NCBI RefSeq assembly: GCF_034424625.1 | Contig: NZ_CP139977.1 | Location: forward strand, 376,277-440,276 | Source of the DNA: Janthinobacterium lividum | Lineage (GTDB): Bacteria > Pseudomonadota > Gammaproteobacteria > Burkholderiales > Burkholderiaceae_D | Direction: 5' to 3' | DNA length: 64,000 bases | Shown here: piece after piece, positions 36,479 to 45,248 of the stretch | Layout: every line of letters starts with the position of its first letter | Numbering within the stretch: the first letter of the stretch is position 1 | Position numbers and translations under genes: made by a program | The notes under the pieces: model-generated | The model's database searches: none | What the model was told of the DNA's origin: nothing | What the model saw: the letters and a program-made list of their open reading frames with translations, nothing else

Positions 36479-36847
36479 ATGGCTCATACAATGAAAGCAT
36501 ACTGGCAGGACCTGGAAGACGTTGTGGAATCATCCGCAGCGCGCGATTTAACGCTTAACGAAGCGCTCAATCACTGGGCAGATGGCAGGGGCGTTCAAGG
36601 CAATTTCTTCGGGCTAATCGATGAGGAGGACTACACTGTTCAGTTTTTTTTCATTGACGGAATACCTGACGATGTAGACGACGCACGTTTCTTGCAGATC
36701 GTAGCAGTGGACTTTCCAGTACCCGCTCGGGGAGGGTCATTTACTGTAGTTATAACGATCGGTGAAAGCTCAGCGTGGATTGAAAAGGCATTCGCCATCG
36801 GTGCAAACCATGAACGCTACGCGGGACTGGAGTTTGAACCGTGGTAG
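36479..36847 (+). CDS. Small acidic hypothetical protein
   Basis: 122 residues from the third of three consecutive ATG codons; AAAAGG lies 6-7 bases upstream. Acidic, with alternating beta-like stretches (DYTVQFFFIDGI, SFTVVITIG) ending in LEFEPW. Size, charge and isolated position between two repeat copies recall stand-alone immunity genes, but no family is recognised. Confidence 0.6.
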   Translation: MAHTMKAYWQDLEDVVESSAARDLTLNEALNHWADGRGVQGNFFGLIDEEDYTVQFFFIDGIPDDVDDARFLQIVAVDFPVPARGGSFTVVITIGESSAWIEKAFAIGANHERYAGLEFEPW

Positions 36848-36997
36848 TAAGCCGGTTCCGCAGCCAAGAAGCCACTCCATCTGTGCCAGCGTTTCCGCCA
36901 AGTGAGCCCTGCCTTGCGTGTCCTCTTGGGTGGAAGTTAACGGTCGTGTCATGAATGTCTGCATTTGGGCGGAAGCGGACGGTGCCATTGCAGCAAA

Positions 36998-37145
36998 ACG
37001 CCATCGGTAGCTTAGACTCCTCTGATCCATAGTTCTTGAAAGATGGGCCCGATGGATCATGTACGAGGCCTGGATGTTCTCCCAGACTCCAGGTGTGCGA
37101 TCTCCTAGCTACCTGAGCCAACGACGAGATCGGGTCTGCCCTCCC
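36998..37145 (+). repeat. Dispersed island repeat, copy 8 (tail missing)
   Basis: Left end, a GATCCAT/ATGGATC stem shortened by an internal deletion, and the core hairpin CGATCTCC...ACGAGATCG with one mismatch. It ends about 60 bases before the alpha-glucosidase start, so it may lie over that gene's promoter. Confidence 0.82.
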
Positions 37146-37207
37146 CCTGGCGATCCCTTGGCACGTTGCAAGACAGTGCCGCCAATCCATAAGCGAGAAA
37201 GATAATT

Positions 37208-38866
37208 ATGTTGGATAAGCAATGGTGGCATAACGCCGTCGTGTATCAGATCTACCCACGTAGTTTTCAAGACAGCAATCACGATGGGGTCGGTGATCTG
37301 GCCGGCATCATCGGCAGACTGGACTACCTGCAACATCTGGGAATCAACCTGATCTGGCTGTCGCCGGTGTACCGGTCGCCGATGGACGATAACGGCTATG
37401 ACATCTCCGACTATCAGGATATCGCCGCTGAATTCGGCACATTGGCCGAGATGGAGCAGTTGATCGCAGAGGCGGCCAAGCGCGACATCCGTATCCTGAT
37501 GGATCTTGTGGTCAACCACACCTCTGACGAGCATGCTTGGTTCGTCGAGGCGAAGAAGTCCAAGGATAGCCCCTACCGTGACTACTACATCTGGCGCAAT
37601 GCAGGCGCCGATGGCTCCCCGCCCGACCAGCAACGTTCGTATTTTGGCGGGAGTGCATGGGAATACGATGCCGCCAGCGGTGAATATTACTTCCATCTGT
37701 TCTCGAAACGACAACCGGACCTGAACTGGGAAAATCCCCGAGTGCAGGAAGAGGTGCATCGCATGATGAACTGGTGGCTGGACAAGGGCATCGGCGGCTT
37801 CCGCATGGATGTGATCGATCTCATCGGCAAACAGGTCGACCAGCAGATTATCGCCAACGGCGCACAACTGCACCCGCTGCTGCAGCAAATGCACCAAGCG
37901 ACCCTGGCCGCACGCGATGTAGTGACGGTGGGCGAGACGTGGAGCGCCACCCCGGAGACCGCCAAGCTGTATTCCGACCCGGCGCGTCAGGAGCTATCGA
38001 TGGTCTTCCAGTTTGAGCACATCACCATGACCCACGATACCAGGGAGGGGAAATGGAAGCCGCGGCCATTCGATCTGTTTGAATTCAAGCAGATCATCAG
38101 TAAGTGGCAGACCGAGCTGGCCGATGCCGGCTGGAACTCACTGTTCTGGAATAACCACGACCTGCCGCGCGCCGTATCCAAATACGGCGATCCCGGCCGT
38201 TACCGGGTCGAGTCGGCCAAGATGCTGGCCACCGCGCTACATTTTCTCAAGGGCACCCCCTACGTCTATCAAGGCGAGGAAATAGGCATGACCAATGTAC
38301 GTTTCGATTCCATCGACGACTATCGCGACATCGAATCGCTCAATCTCTACCACGAACGCACGGCCGCCGGCGTGTCAGCGGAGACGATGATGGCCGGCAT
38401 CCACGCCAACGGGCGGGACAATGCACGCACCCCCATGCAGTGGAACAGCACACACAACGCCGGCTTCAGTACTGGCACGCCCTGGCTAAAGCTGAATCCA
38501 AACTACCCCGAGATCAACGTCGCGGCCGCGCTGGAACAACCCGATTCGGTCTTCTTCCACTACCAGAAGCTGATCGAACTGCGCAAGCACTGGGACGTCA
38601 TGGTTTACGGAAAATACCTGCCGTTGCTGGAGCAGCACCTGCAGGTACTCGCCTACCGGCGCAGCTTGGGAAGCCAACAGCTCGTTGTCGTCAACAACTT
38701 CTCCGGCGAACATGTCGAACTGGATTTGCCGGCAATGCTGCACGGCATTGCCGGGCAAGGCTTGATCAGCAACTATGCCCAGCGTGACAGCTTGACCGAC
38801 CACCTCAGCCTGCAGCCATACGAATCGTTTGCTATCGCTTATGTGTGTGAGCCAGGGCGCGGGTAA
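37208..38866 (+). CDS. GH13 alpha-glucosidase (oligo-1,6-glucosidase type)
   Basis: 552 residues, cytoplasmic, no signal peptide. Typical GH13 start WWHNAVVYQIYPRSFQDSN. Catalytic residues: nucleophile Asp201 in GFRMDVIDLIG, acid/base Glu243 in VGETW, transition-state Asp318 in NNHDLPR; VVNHTSDEH is conserved region I. DLVVNHTSDEHAWF and the FDSIDDYRDIES stretch fit the DexB/MalL/trehalulose-type subgroup that releases glucose from isomalto-oligosaccharides or related sugars. No transport or regulator genes accompany it, so it is a lone metabolic gene in the island. Exact substrate cannot be read from sequence. Confidence 0.93.
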   Translation: MLDKQWWHNAVVYQIYPRSFQDSNHDGVGDLAGIIGRLDYLQHLGINLIWLSPVYRSPMDDNGYDISDYQDIAAEFGTLAEMEQLIAEAAKRDIRILMDLVVNHTSDEHAWFVEAKKSKDSPYRDYYIWRNAGADGSPPDQQRSYFGGSAWEYDAASGEYYFHLFSKRQPDLNWENPRVQEEVHRMMNWWLDKGIGGFRMDVIDLIGKQVDQQIIANGAQLHPLLQQMHQATLAARDVVTVGETWSATPETAKLYSDPARQELSMVFQFEHITMTHDTREGKWKPRPFDLFEFKQIISKWQTELADAGWNSLFWNNHDLPRAVSKYGDPGRYRVESAKMLATALHFLKGTPYVYQGEEIGMTNVRFDSIDDYRDIESLNLYHERTAAGVSAETMMAGIHANGRDNARTPMQWNSTHNAGFSTGTPWLKLNPNYPEINVAAALEQPDSVFFHYQKLIELRKHWDVMVYGKYLPLLEQHLQVLAYRRSLGSQQLVVVNNFSGEHVELDLPAMLHGIAGQGLISNYAQRDSLTDHLSLQPYESFAIAYVCEPGRG

Positions 38867-39098
38867 AGCGTTGCTGTGCAATCACCCAGTCAACCTCGTC
38901 AGCCACTTCCCTCCCTGGAGCTGCGCCGCGCAGACTGCGTCGGCTTGAAACCACGCCGCTTCGCAGCAGCGTAATGCCTTATCGACCACTTCGGCACCAG
39001 GCTCAAGGCAGCTTTACCCTCACGCTTACCGAAAAATCAGCAGACCTCACAATGCTCCATGTCCGAATTCTGAGCGCTTTGTTTGTGCGATGATTCGC

Positions 39099-40913
39099 CT
39101 AGTCAAGCAAATCACCCGAAGAGAATTGACCATTCTCGACACGGAGCAGCACACGCTGATCCTCGGAAAGCAACTTATGCAATTTCTTGGCGTGCGTCGG
39201 AGCGCTTCGCATAACGTCATCCAGTGCCGCCAACTGTGCGGCGAACCCATTCATCTGATCAGCGCTTGTCGAAAACAGCCGCGAGTTAGTCAACTCCAAC
39301 TGAGCACTATATATTTGCCGGAATTTTTCTGCATCGACAGATAGTGGTTCCAGACTGTCCAAAACCTTCATTGCCTCGGCACGGTATCGCGTCGATGGTG
39401 CGCCCATATGGAGTAACGCATAACTGACAATACGTAACTGGGCCACCTGCACTAAGCTTTGTGTCCAAACCTCCATCTTGGCAAGGCTTTCCAATAACGC
39501 CGTTCTGGACGCGCCTGGGTTAAACAGGTTTCCCGCTTCCACCTGATTGGCTTTGATCGCCTCATCCTTCATCTTGTCCTGAAAATATTGCTCTAACTCG
39601 ACCATATCAACTTGCCGGTCTTCCAAATGAGCAAGTGCATTCGCACTAATTCCCTCCTGGGGATAATGATCCAACAGACTCTGCACATACTTCACTAAGG
39701 CGGTAAGCTTGTGCCGTTTCGAGTTTTCCATGTCAGCTTGGATATCATCCAATTGTCGTTTGATGGCTGTCAGCTTCTCACTGATATCGTGCAGGTGTTT
39801 CTGTCCCACGGCGGAAGATACAATATTCCACACCGCACCACTGACCATGACGTTCTGCAGTTTCTCAGGCTCTGACAAAAAAGCGTGTTCTTTTATGCGC
39901 CCCGCCTCAGTAACCCAAGCCCGCGCAGTGCCTTCGTTCTTGCCCGCCGTCAGCGCCTCAAAGGGTATGCTGCAAAGCACGTAGGTGCCATTTTGCTGCT
40001 CAGCCAAAGCTGCGAGGCCAGGAATATTCGCAAGCAATGGATTGAGTTTGCTTACCTGCTCTGAGGGCATTGCCCTTCCCGCCAACATCGGTGCGCCTTC
40101 GAACACGCTAATTTTCATTAGGCTGCGGCCGTTTTCGTCGGTCATTACCAGATCCCGCAAAGCGGCAGCTTGGTAGGCTGGCGTGTCTTGCTGGGAAGTC
40201 ACCTCGGACGGCGTAAGCAAGTCCGCCTCCTGACGTAACCTTATCCACCCAATTTGTGCGATGAAAGGTACCGTGACGCGGTATGCCTCCGAAACGGCGC
40301 TATGAATTCCGAGGCCCGCCGTCGCGAGTATCCCAACCGGATTCAATCGCAAGCCGATGCTCAACGCGGAAAATATAGCGGCACTATTTACTGCCGACAA
40401 TCCTACAGATGCACCTTTAGCATCTGTCCCTAGTGCGTTACTTATCGAGAACGCACCAGCCAATACAGTCACGCTGGTACTTCTTTCGTAGCGTTCTTTT
40501 GCAGGCAGATCACGCCAGTTGGCACCGAACAAAGCCAAGGCTAGCTCGCGCTCCTTTTGCTCCACTGACTTCGTTGCCGGAGACTTGCCGTTGAGCTTTT
40601 TGTATACATCATCCACCACTTCACTGTAAGGGACCGCAGCTTTTCCACGGTAACGCCGCATCAGATTCATCGCAGAGTTTCCCCCAAATTGCTGTAATTC
40701 CGCACCCAGCAATTTAAGTAGCTTCGAATGATATCGATCAGTCAAAGGAGAGTGCTTGGCAAAAACCAGCTCTTTTTTTAGTTCTGTATCGAGACCGGCT
40801 CGCCCCCTTCCGAAGTCCGTCACCACATCTACAAGTAGATCTACTTCCTCGGCTTTCGCATTTCGCAAAGTGGCCATCAACGTTTCATCGAATACTAATT
40901 TATCTTCTGACAT
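39099..40913 (-). CDS. YaaW-like membrane-associated protein with long C-terminal helical extension
   Basis: 604 residues. The first 235 resemble E. coli YaaW (UPF0174): VDLLVDVVTDFGRGRAGLDT, LGAELQQFGGNSAMNLMRRY, and EAYRVTVPFIAQIGWIRLR at its end, with hydrophobic segments between about 145 and 215. The remaining 370 residues are not in YaaW: a mixed domain (about 235-350), then long helices including coiled coil (about 355-420). The family's function is unknown. Single-gene cassette; a defence or stress role is possible but unsupported by sequence alone. Confidence 0.75.
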   Translation of the reverse strand: MSEDKLVFDETLMATLRNAKAEEVDLLVDVVTDFGRGRAGLDTELKKELVFAKHSPLTDRYHSKLLKLLGAELQQFGGNSAMNLMRRYRGKAAVPYSEVVDDVYKKLNGKSPATKSVEQKERELALALFGANWRDLPAKERYERSTSVTVLAGAFSISNALGTDAKGASVGLSAVNSAAIFSALSIGLRLNPVGILATAGLGIHSAVSEAYRVTVPFIAQIGWIRLRQEADLLTPSEVTSQQDTPAYQAAALRDLVMTDENGRSLMKISVFEGAPMLAGRAMPSEQVSKLNPLLANIPGLAALAEQQNGTYVLCSIPFEALTAGKNEGTARAWVTEAGRIKEHAFLSEPEKLQNVMVSGAVWNIVSSAVGQKHLHDISEKLTAIKRQLDDIQADMENSKRHKLTALVKYVQSLLDHYPQEGISANALAHLEDRQVDMVELEQYFQDKMKDEAIKANQVEAGNLFNPGASRTALLESLAKMEVWTQSLVQVAQLRIVSYALLHMGAPSTRYRAEAMKVLDSLEPLSVDAEKFRQIYSAQLELTNSRLFSTSADQMNGFAAQLAALDDVMRSAPTHAKKLHKLLSEDQRVLLRVENGQFSSGDLLD

Positions 40914-41269
40914 TATTTTCCTCTAATTTGGTGAGGTACAGCCGCTTCTGGAATCGACCGTATGACTAGCCCCGTTTCGACCAACATGGGCAGATGCCCT
41001 GTCTCATTGTTTCGCATGAAGGTTGCAAGCGCCGGATCGCAGGCAGGCCGGGTAACAGGGCCTCAAGCAGCGCGCCAAAAGGCTAGCTCATAGCCATTGA
41101 AGAACGCATAGAGCGTGGCAATTTGCATCCGGCCTGTAAAGTTGTGTGCGCTGCCGAATCCCTCTGTGTTGACGCGAACCAGGTACGTGCGGCAGATCTC
41201 AGTGCTCATCTCAGCGCAAATCGGATTTGTTCCTTCTTTGGCGCGGATTTTAGTCCGCACGGATTTCCG
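40914..41269. other. 356-base gap without a convincing gene
   Basis: One 65-codon minus-strand frame (41,063-41,260) has no ribosome binding site or domain and is not called. The promoter of the YaaW-like gene lies at the left end. Confidence 0.45.
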
Positions 41270-41512
41270 CTAATAAGATCGTTGTGCACTCGGCTCAAAT
41301 TTTTGCCATGGGGCGCGTGCGCAGATACTACCGGCTTGTTGACGTTTGCCCTCGTCACCGATAGCCTTGATACGTGTCACGCTGTCTGGCGCTTCGCAGA
41401 ACACCCGCCACTCATCGTCAGTTGCTGGCTCTTTATAGGAATTGCACGCGGCTAAGCAGGTGAGCATAACTACGGCTGTAACCTTCCATTCCATTTTTTT
41501 CATCACTATCAT
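41270..41512 (-). CDS. Small lipoprotein
   Basis: 80 residues from the ATG at 41,512 (AAAGGAAAACA upstream). Signal with lipobox: KVTAVVMLTCLAAC, lipid attachment at the second cysteine expected. The mature part is about 60 residues, with EWRVFCEAP and SICARAPW, two cysteines. Size and lipobox recall TrbK-type entry-exclusion proteins, but no conjugation genes are near. Confidence 0.65.
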   Translation of the reverse strand: MIVMKKMEWKVTAVVMLTCLAACNSYKEPATDDEWRVFCEAPDSVTRIKAIGDEGKRQQAGSICARAPWQKFEPSAQRSY

Positions 41513-41898
41513 TGTTTTCCTTTCTCTAAACCATGCGCAGGTAAAGCGAAACCGGTCGATTTGTCGGCTTTTCCGACAACGCGGTCTGTTGGTAAATGCC
41601 ACGAAAAGTAAATTCCGCTTATTTCCCCGTTCATGAGCGCAGCTTTTGGGCTTCCGCTTCACATTTCCACTTTAACTTTACTCCCGACAACCATTGCACG
41701 CATTATCTCAGTGGAAGGAACTCCTTGTGGTCAACACGGTGTCGTCTTCTGACGGCGCCGGAGCCGTCATGCGGTGCCGTCGATTCAGCTGTGGGTGATA
41801 CTTCTGATCTCGCGCGGTACGCAGTTATGCACGAATGACGTCAGCTAGAAGCTCCCGCGCTACCTCTTTTTGCCAAGGTCAAGATAGTATTCGGCTCC
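41513..41898. other. 386-base gap, nothing recognised
   Basis: No gene, repeat copy or obvious regulatory structure; separates two minus-strand transcription units. Confidence 0.45.
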
Positions 41899-42516
41899 TC
41901 AATGCGTGCGAAAAGTATTCCACTCATGCGTAGCGAGTTCCATGGCCGCATATGCCTCAAAGACATACAGCTCAAGGGGATTCTCAATCTGAACAAAAGC
42001 TACATGAAGTGAGCATAGATGCGTCTTCACATCGGCAAAAGCTTGTTGAAACGATGTTTGGGTCATGGCGTCCCCTCTTTTGCCCGGCGTTGGACATTTA
42101 CGTTGTGCCATGGCGTACGCCAAACTTGCGTCAAAATGGGTTTTGCCTGTGAGGTGTTGACGTAAACGGGCGAGAACTTGACGTGAGATGCCAACATAAA
42201 TAGGTGTGCCATTGTCCATCAGTACGTAGCATCCCGAGAAATCAGAGTCGATTCCGAGCGCGCGGGCTATGGATACTGGGCCCTCTCGCGCCTTGTTGAA
42301 ACGAGACGCAGGATGTGGCTTTGCCAATGCTGTGCGGAGAGTGATGAGGTGCTTCGGAAGTACCGTTGACGTGAGATCTGCGAAACTGTGTGGGCAGCCA
42401 TCGATGAGCATAGAATTTATTAATTTATCTGAAAGGTATGTCTGGATAGCTTGTGGGTGCAACAAGTTATCCGTAATTAAAGACGAAAAGTCATATTTTG
42501 AGCGAATCGCAGGCAA
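41899..42516 (-). CDS. GIY-YIG nuclease family protein
   Basis: 205 residues. GIY-YIG core in the C-terminal half: GCYVLMDNGTPIYVGISRQV (first tyrosine and IYVG), the following ARLRQHL with the catalytic arginine, and a later glutamate in NPLELYVFEAYAA. The N-terminal 90 residues are helical and specific. It lies 24 bases downstream of an SRA-HNH restriction gene on the same strand, so the two may be one operon for restriction of foreign DNA. Confidence 0.82.
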   Translation of the reverse strand: MPAIRSKYDFSSLITDNLLHPQAIQTYLSDKLINSMLIDGCPHSFADLTSTVLPKHLITLRTALAKPHPASRFNKAREGPVSIARALGIDSDFSGCYVLMDNGTPIYVGISRQVLARLRQHLTGKTHFDASLAYAMAQRKCPTPGKRGDAMTQTSFQQAFADVKTHLCSLHVAFVQIENPLELYVFEAYAAMELATHEWNTFRTH

Positions 42517-42540
42517 CTAGTGAAAACCCTGCGCATAACT

Positions 42541-43794
42541 TCACTTTGCCCGGTTGGAGTATTTTTCGCGATGAAATGCCAGATGCTTGATGTCGATACG
42601 ATGGCCGGGCCGGATCGAAAGACTGCCCTCAATGCCAATAAGTGAGCGGTCGTCTTCGATTGAAAAAGCGCCAAAGTCAAACATGACATGATGGTTTGGG
42701 CATAAGCAAAGAATGTTATCCGAAGTGTCAGGCCCATTGTGCGGTGCTCCTAGCGGACGAATGTGTGCTGCTTCGGCGTAAGGTCCTGTGGCGGTCATTA
42801 TTCGTGTGCCGCACACCTGACAAGCATGCCCGTAATGCATTTTTACATTTTTTGCTTGTTTGGTATCTCTCACAATACGCTGCACGGTGTGAGATTTACG
42901 AACAGGATTCGAATTCTCGCCAGTCGGCAACCCTTCGGTGCCAACACCTGAGATTTCTGACGGTACAGCTTCAGCCTGCAATTTCACTAGCCGATATCGC
43001 CAAATTTTAAACCCTGCTTTGCCAATTTCATGCCAATGACTATCGACACGAAACAACCCATCATAGCGATACCCACTGGGCGGAGAAAAAGAATTATTCT
43101 TATCTGGTCCTCGAACGACGCGTACTGGAAATCCCTCCATCTCACTGACGACGAGGGCAAGGTTCCCGACCAGCATTTCCTGATCCTTGACCTGTTTCCC
43201 ATTCAGCTGCCCTCCATGGCCGGTATACACGATTTCGTCGCCGAGGTCCTGATCATCTTCATAGCCGCCGGAGATAACGATGGAGTCAGCGCCCTCCTTG
43301 GCTGCACCGGAGATCCCAGCCTGAGTCGGTCGATGCACCTTTGCGGAACTGAGTGCGATTCGACTGTCAAAGGTTGAGCCAACTGGCCTCCCTGGAATCT
43401 CTCCAAAAAAACGCTCGCCAATCATATTGGATCGGGCAGGATCAACATGTACTGAGGCGCGCTTAAAATTTCCCTTCTTGTCAAAAAGAACACCGTAATC
43501 TATATCGATCGCAGCTTCAGCTTTAGAAAGTAGGTGCGAATCTAACAGGTCACCGAAAAGAACCTGCACTTGCTTGTCAGCTCCATCCTTCTGAAGGCCA
43601 AAGCGTCGAAATATATAACGAGAGAAACGAACCAGTTTGTCTTGGGGAGTGGCAACCACACAAATATCACCCGCAACTATTTTTGTTAACGCTTTGGCTT
43701 GGTTTCCCGTGGTGTCGAGGTCATAGAATGCCTCAGCCCCGAAAAGCTCGTTGTGCAGCCGGTTTTCAGAATTGTTGAAGTAGTGGGTGGTCAT
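42541..43794 (-). CDS. SRA-HNH modification-dependent restriction endonuclease (type IV)
   Basis: 417 residues. SRA/YDG domain about 130-275: GEIPGRPVGSTFDSRIALSS, ADSIVISGGYEDDQDLGDEI, VYTGHGG, and the later GYRYDGLFRVD. HNH domain about 325-375: CQVCGTRI, YAEAAHIRPLGAPHNG, then NILCLCPNHHVMFD, with zinc cysteines and catalytic histidines. The N-terminal 120 residues form an extra domain (GDICVVATPQDKLVRFSRYI), perhaps a second reader. Enzymes with this layout cut DNA carrying 5-methyl- or hydroxymethylcytosine, protecting against phages with modified DNA. Probably co-transcribed with the GIY-YIG gene. Confidence 0.93.
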   Translation of the reverse strand: MTTHYFNNSENRLHNELFGAEAFYDLDTTGNQAKALTKIVAGDICVVATPQDKLVRFSRYIFRRFGLQKDGADKQVQVLFGDLLDSHLLSKAEAAIDIDYGVLFDKKGNFKRASVHVDPARSNMIGERFFGEIPGRPVGSTFDSRIALSSAKVHRPTQAGISGAAKEGADSIVISGGYEDDQDLGDEIVYTGHGGQLNGKQVKDQEMLVGNLALVVSEMEGFPVRVVRGPDKNNSFSPPSGYRYDGLFRVDSHWHEIGKAGFKIWRYRLVKLQAEAVPSEISGVGTEGLPTGENSNPVRKSHTVQRIVRDTKQAKNVKMHYGHACQVCGTRIMTATGPYAEAAHIRPLGAPHNGPDTSDNILCLCPNHHVMFDFGAFSIEDDRSLIGIEGSLSIRPGHRIDIKHLAFHREKYSNRAK

Positions 43795-44198
43795 GCTCTT
43801 CCGATTAGTTTGAAAATTTGAACACTATTTCATTGCACAATATCAGAAAAGTCGGATCTTATTATCGGATTTTTGTTCCTGGTATTAGCGGCAATAGGAT
43901 AGTGAGCACATTACGGTTTCCGTCCGTCGCCTCAGTTTCATCGCACTAATCACCCTCGAGTCAGCATCTTTTGGGTAATGATGCCGAAAACTAGAGCAAT
44001 CGACATGAGGCGCGAGATTCCCAGCGAACGTTGCGGTGATCTGTAGCCACCGGTACGCAGCCTATGAGCTAAGCTACCGTCGGTCTTGGGGATCCACGAG
44101 TAGATGCTCCTTGATAGTGTCAATGCTCATGTGCTGACGCAAAGCCAACGGTCATGTCACGGATTAGGATGGGAGTGATCAGGTACCGAAAGTGAAAA
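43795..44198. other. 404-base gap between converging cassettes
   Basis: Contains the promoter region of the SRA-HNH gene. I see no gene or repeat copy. Confidence 0.45.
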
Positions 44199-44486
44199 AT
44201 GAGGCCCCTATGCTCGCTAGCATTTGTCATCATTAGTTCAGGATGCGAGGTCAGCGAAGGTTGGGTACGGGATAATCTGATCGGACAACATAGTTTCGCC
44301 GTCGCCGCCCGCTACGGCACCCCCGTCAGCTATCGACATGAAGATGACCTTCTGCAGCTCAACTATGGGAGCGAAACGTCCGACTGCAAGATCATTATGC
44401 TGGTGGATGAGGCGCAGCGTGTCGTGGGCTGGGTCAGTACTGGCGCTAGATGCGCTGAGCTATCGGGAAAATCGGTAGTTCGGTGA
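44199..44486 (+). CDS. Small putative lipoprotein
   Basis: 95 residues. N-terminus MRPLCSLAFVIISSGCEVSE: a short hydrophobic stretch ending in a lipobox-like SSGC. The mature part is about 80 residues, with one cysteine in SDCKIIML and one in GARCAEL. No family recognised. The ribosome binding site is weak, so the start is uncertain. It lies 52 bases before repeat copy 9. Confidence 0.55.
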   Translation: MRPLCSLAFVIISSGCEVSEGWVRDNLIGQHSFAVAARYGTPVSYRHEDDLLQLNYGSETSDCKIIMLVDEAQRVVGWVSTGARCAELSGKSVVR

Positions 44487-44537
44487 CTCTTCATGCTCCA
44501 GAGGCGCTCTACCTGTGGCTGGAGCAGCGGGGATTAC

Positions 44538-44906
44538 TGAATCGCCACCAGTAGCTTAGACTTTCCTGATACATGGTTCTCGGACGATGAGAATCATGGA
44601 TCGTGTCCGGGGCTTGGGTTTCGTGCCAGGCTCCTGGTACGCGATCTCGTAGCTGCCTGATCCAACGACGAGATCGGGACTGGCCTGTCTATCTCCTGCC
44701 CTGCAGAGACTCATGCCGCGCACCAGCAAGAGCTGCTTGAGCTTTGGTGGATTCCACCATGAACTCTTCCGTGGCTAAACCTCTTGCAACGTTAATCCTG
44801 GGTTTCGCGGTGCGCGGAGCAGTCGATTCGATCTATCTCTCGCATAATTTCCGCTCTGCAACGATGCATTTAAGTTAAAGTGTTGCGTTGATCGATTGAA
44901 TCCGCA
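44538..44906 (+). repeat. Dispersed island repeat, copy 9 (tail type B)
   Basis: From TGAATCGCCACCAGTAGC to GATTGAATCCGCA. From the core hairpin on it differs from copy 3 at only about three positions over some 290 bases, pointing to a recent duplication or gene conversion across 26 kb. Confidence 0.9.
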
Positions 44907-45248
44907 GGCGTAACCTGCCAACGACGGCAGCCGGCCAGTAGCAGTCAATTATTAATCTTCATCTGCTGACATTCAGGTGGCAACTCAACTCAAAAAGCCG
45001 CCGTAGTACGAATTCGTGCTCGTCGGCCTTTGCAGTCGGTCGCACATCGTAAAAATCAGGTCGCTACCAATTCTTAAGTGAGCATTTTCAGATCATCCGA
45101 TAGCATCTCGGTCGTAAAAGCACAAGCCGTGAGCGCAGCCACCTGGCGTCTCGTCTCTATGTAACAAGTCGAAGCCCTGAAGTCGCCCAGACTGTATGCA
45201 CCGGCTATACACTAAAATGCCGATTGCAAATAAACCGGGGCGAAACAA
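44907..45248. other. 342-base gap before the zinc-ribbon nuclease gene
   Basis: Begins with CTGCCAACGACGGCAGCCGG, a phrase also seen in similar form near 19,340, both downstream of type B repeats, so the duplicated unit may extend past the IS30-like end. No gene is seen. Confidence 0.45.

Noticed and set aside
41063..41260. 65-codon minus-strand frame between the YaaW-like and lipoprotein genes
   Set aside because: No domain, no ribosome binding site and no conserved context.
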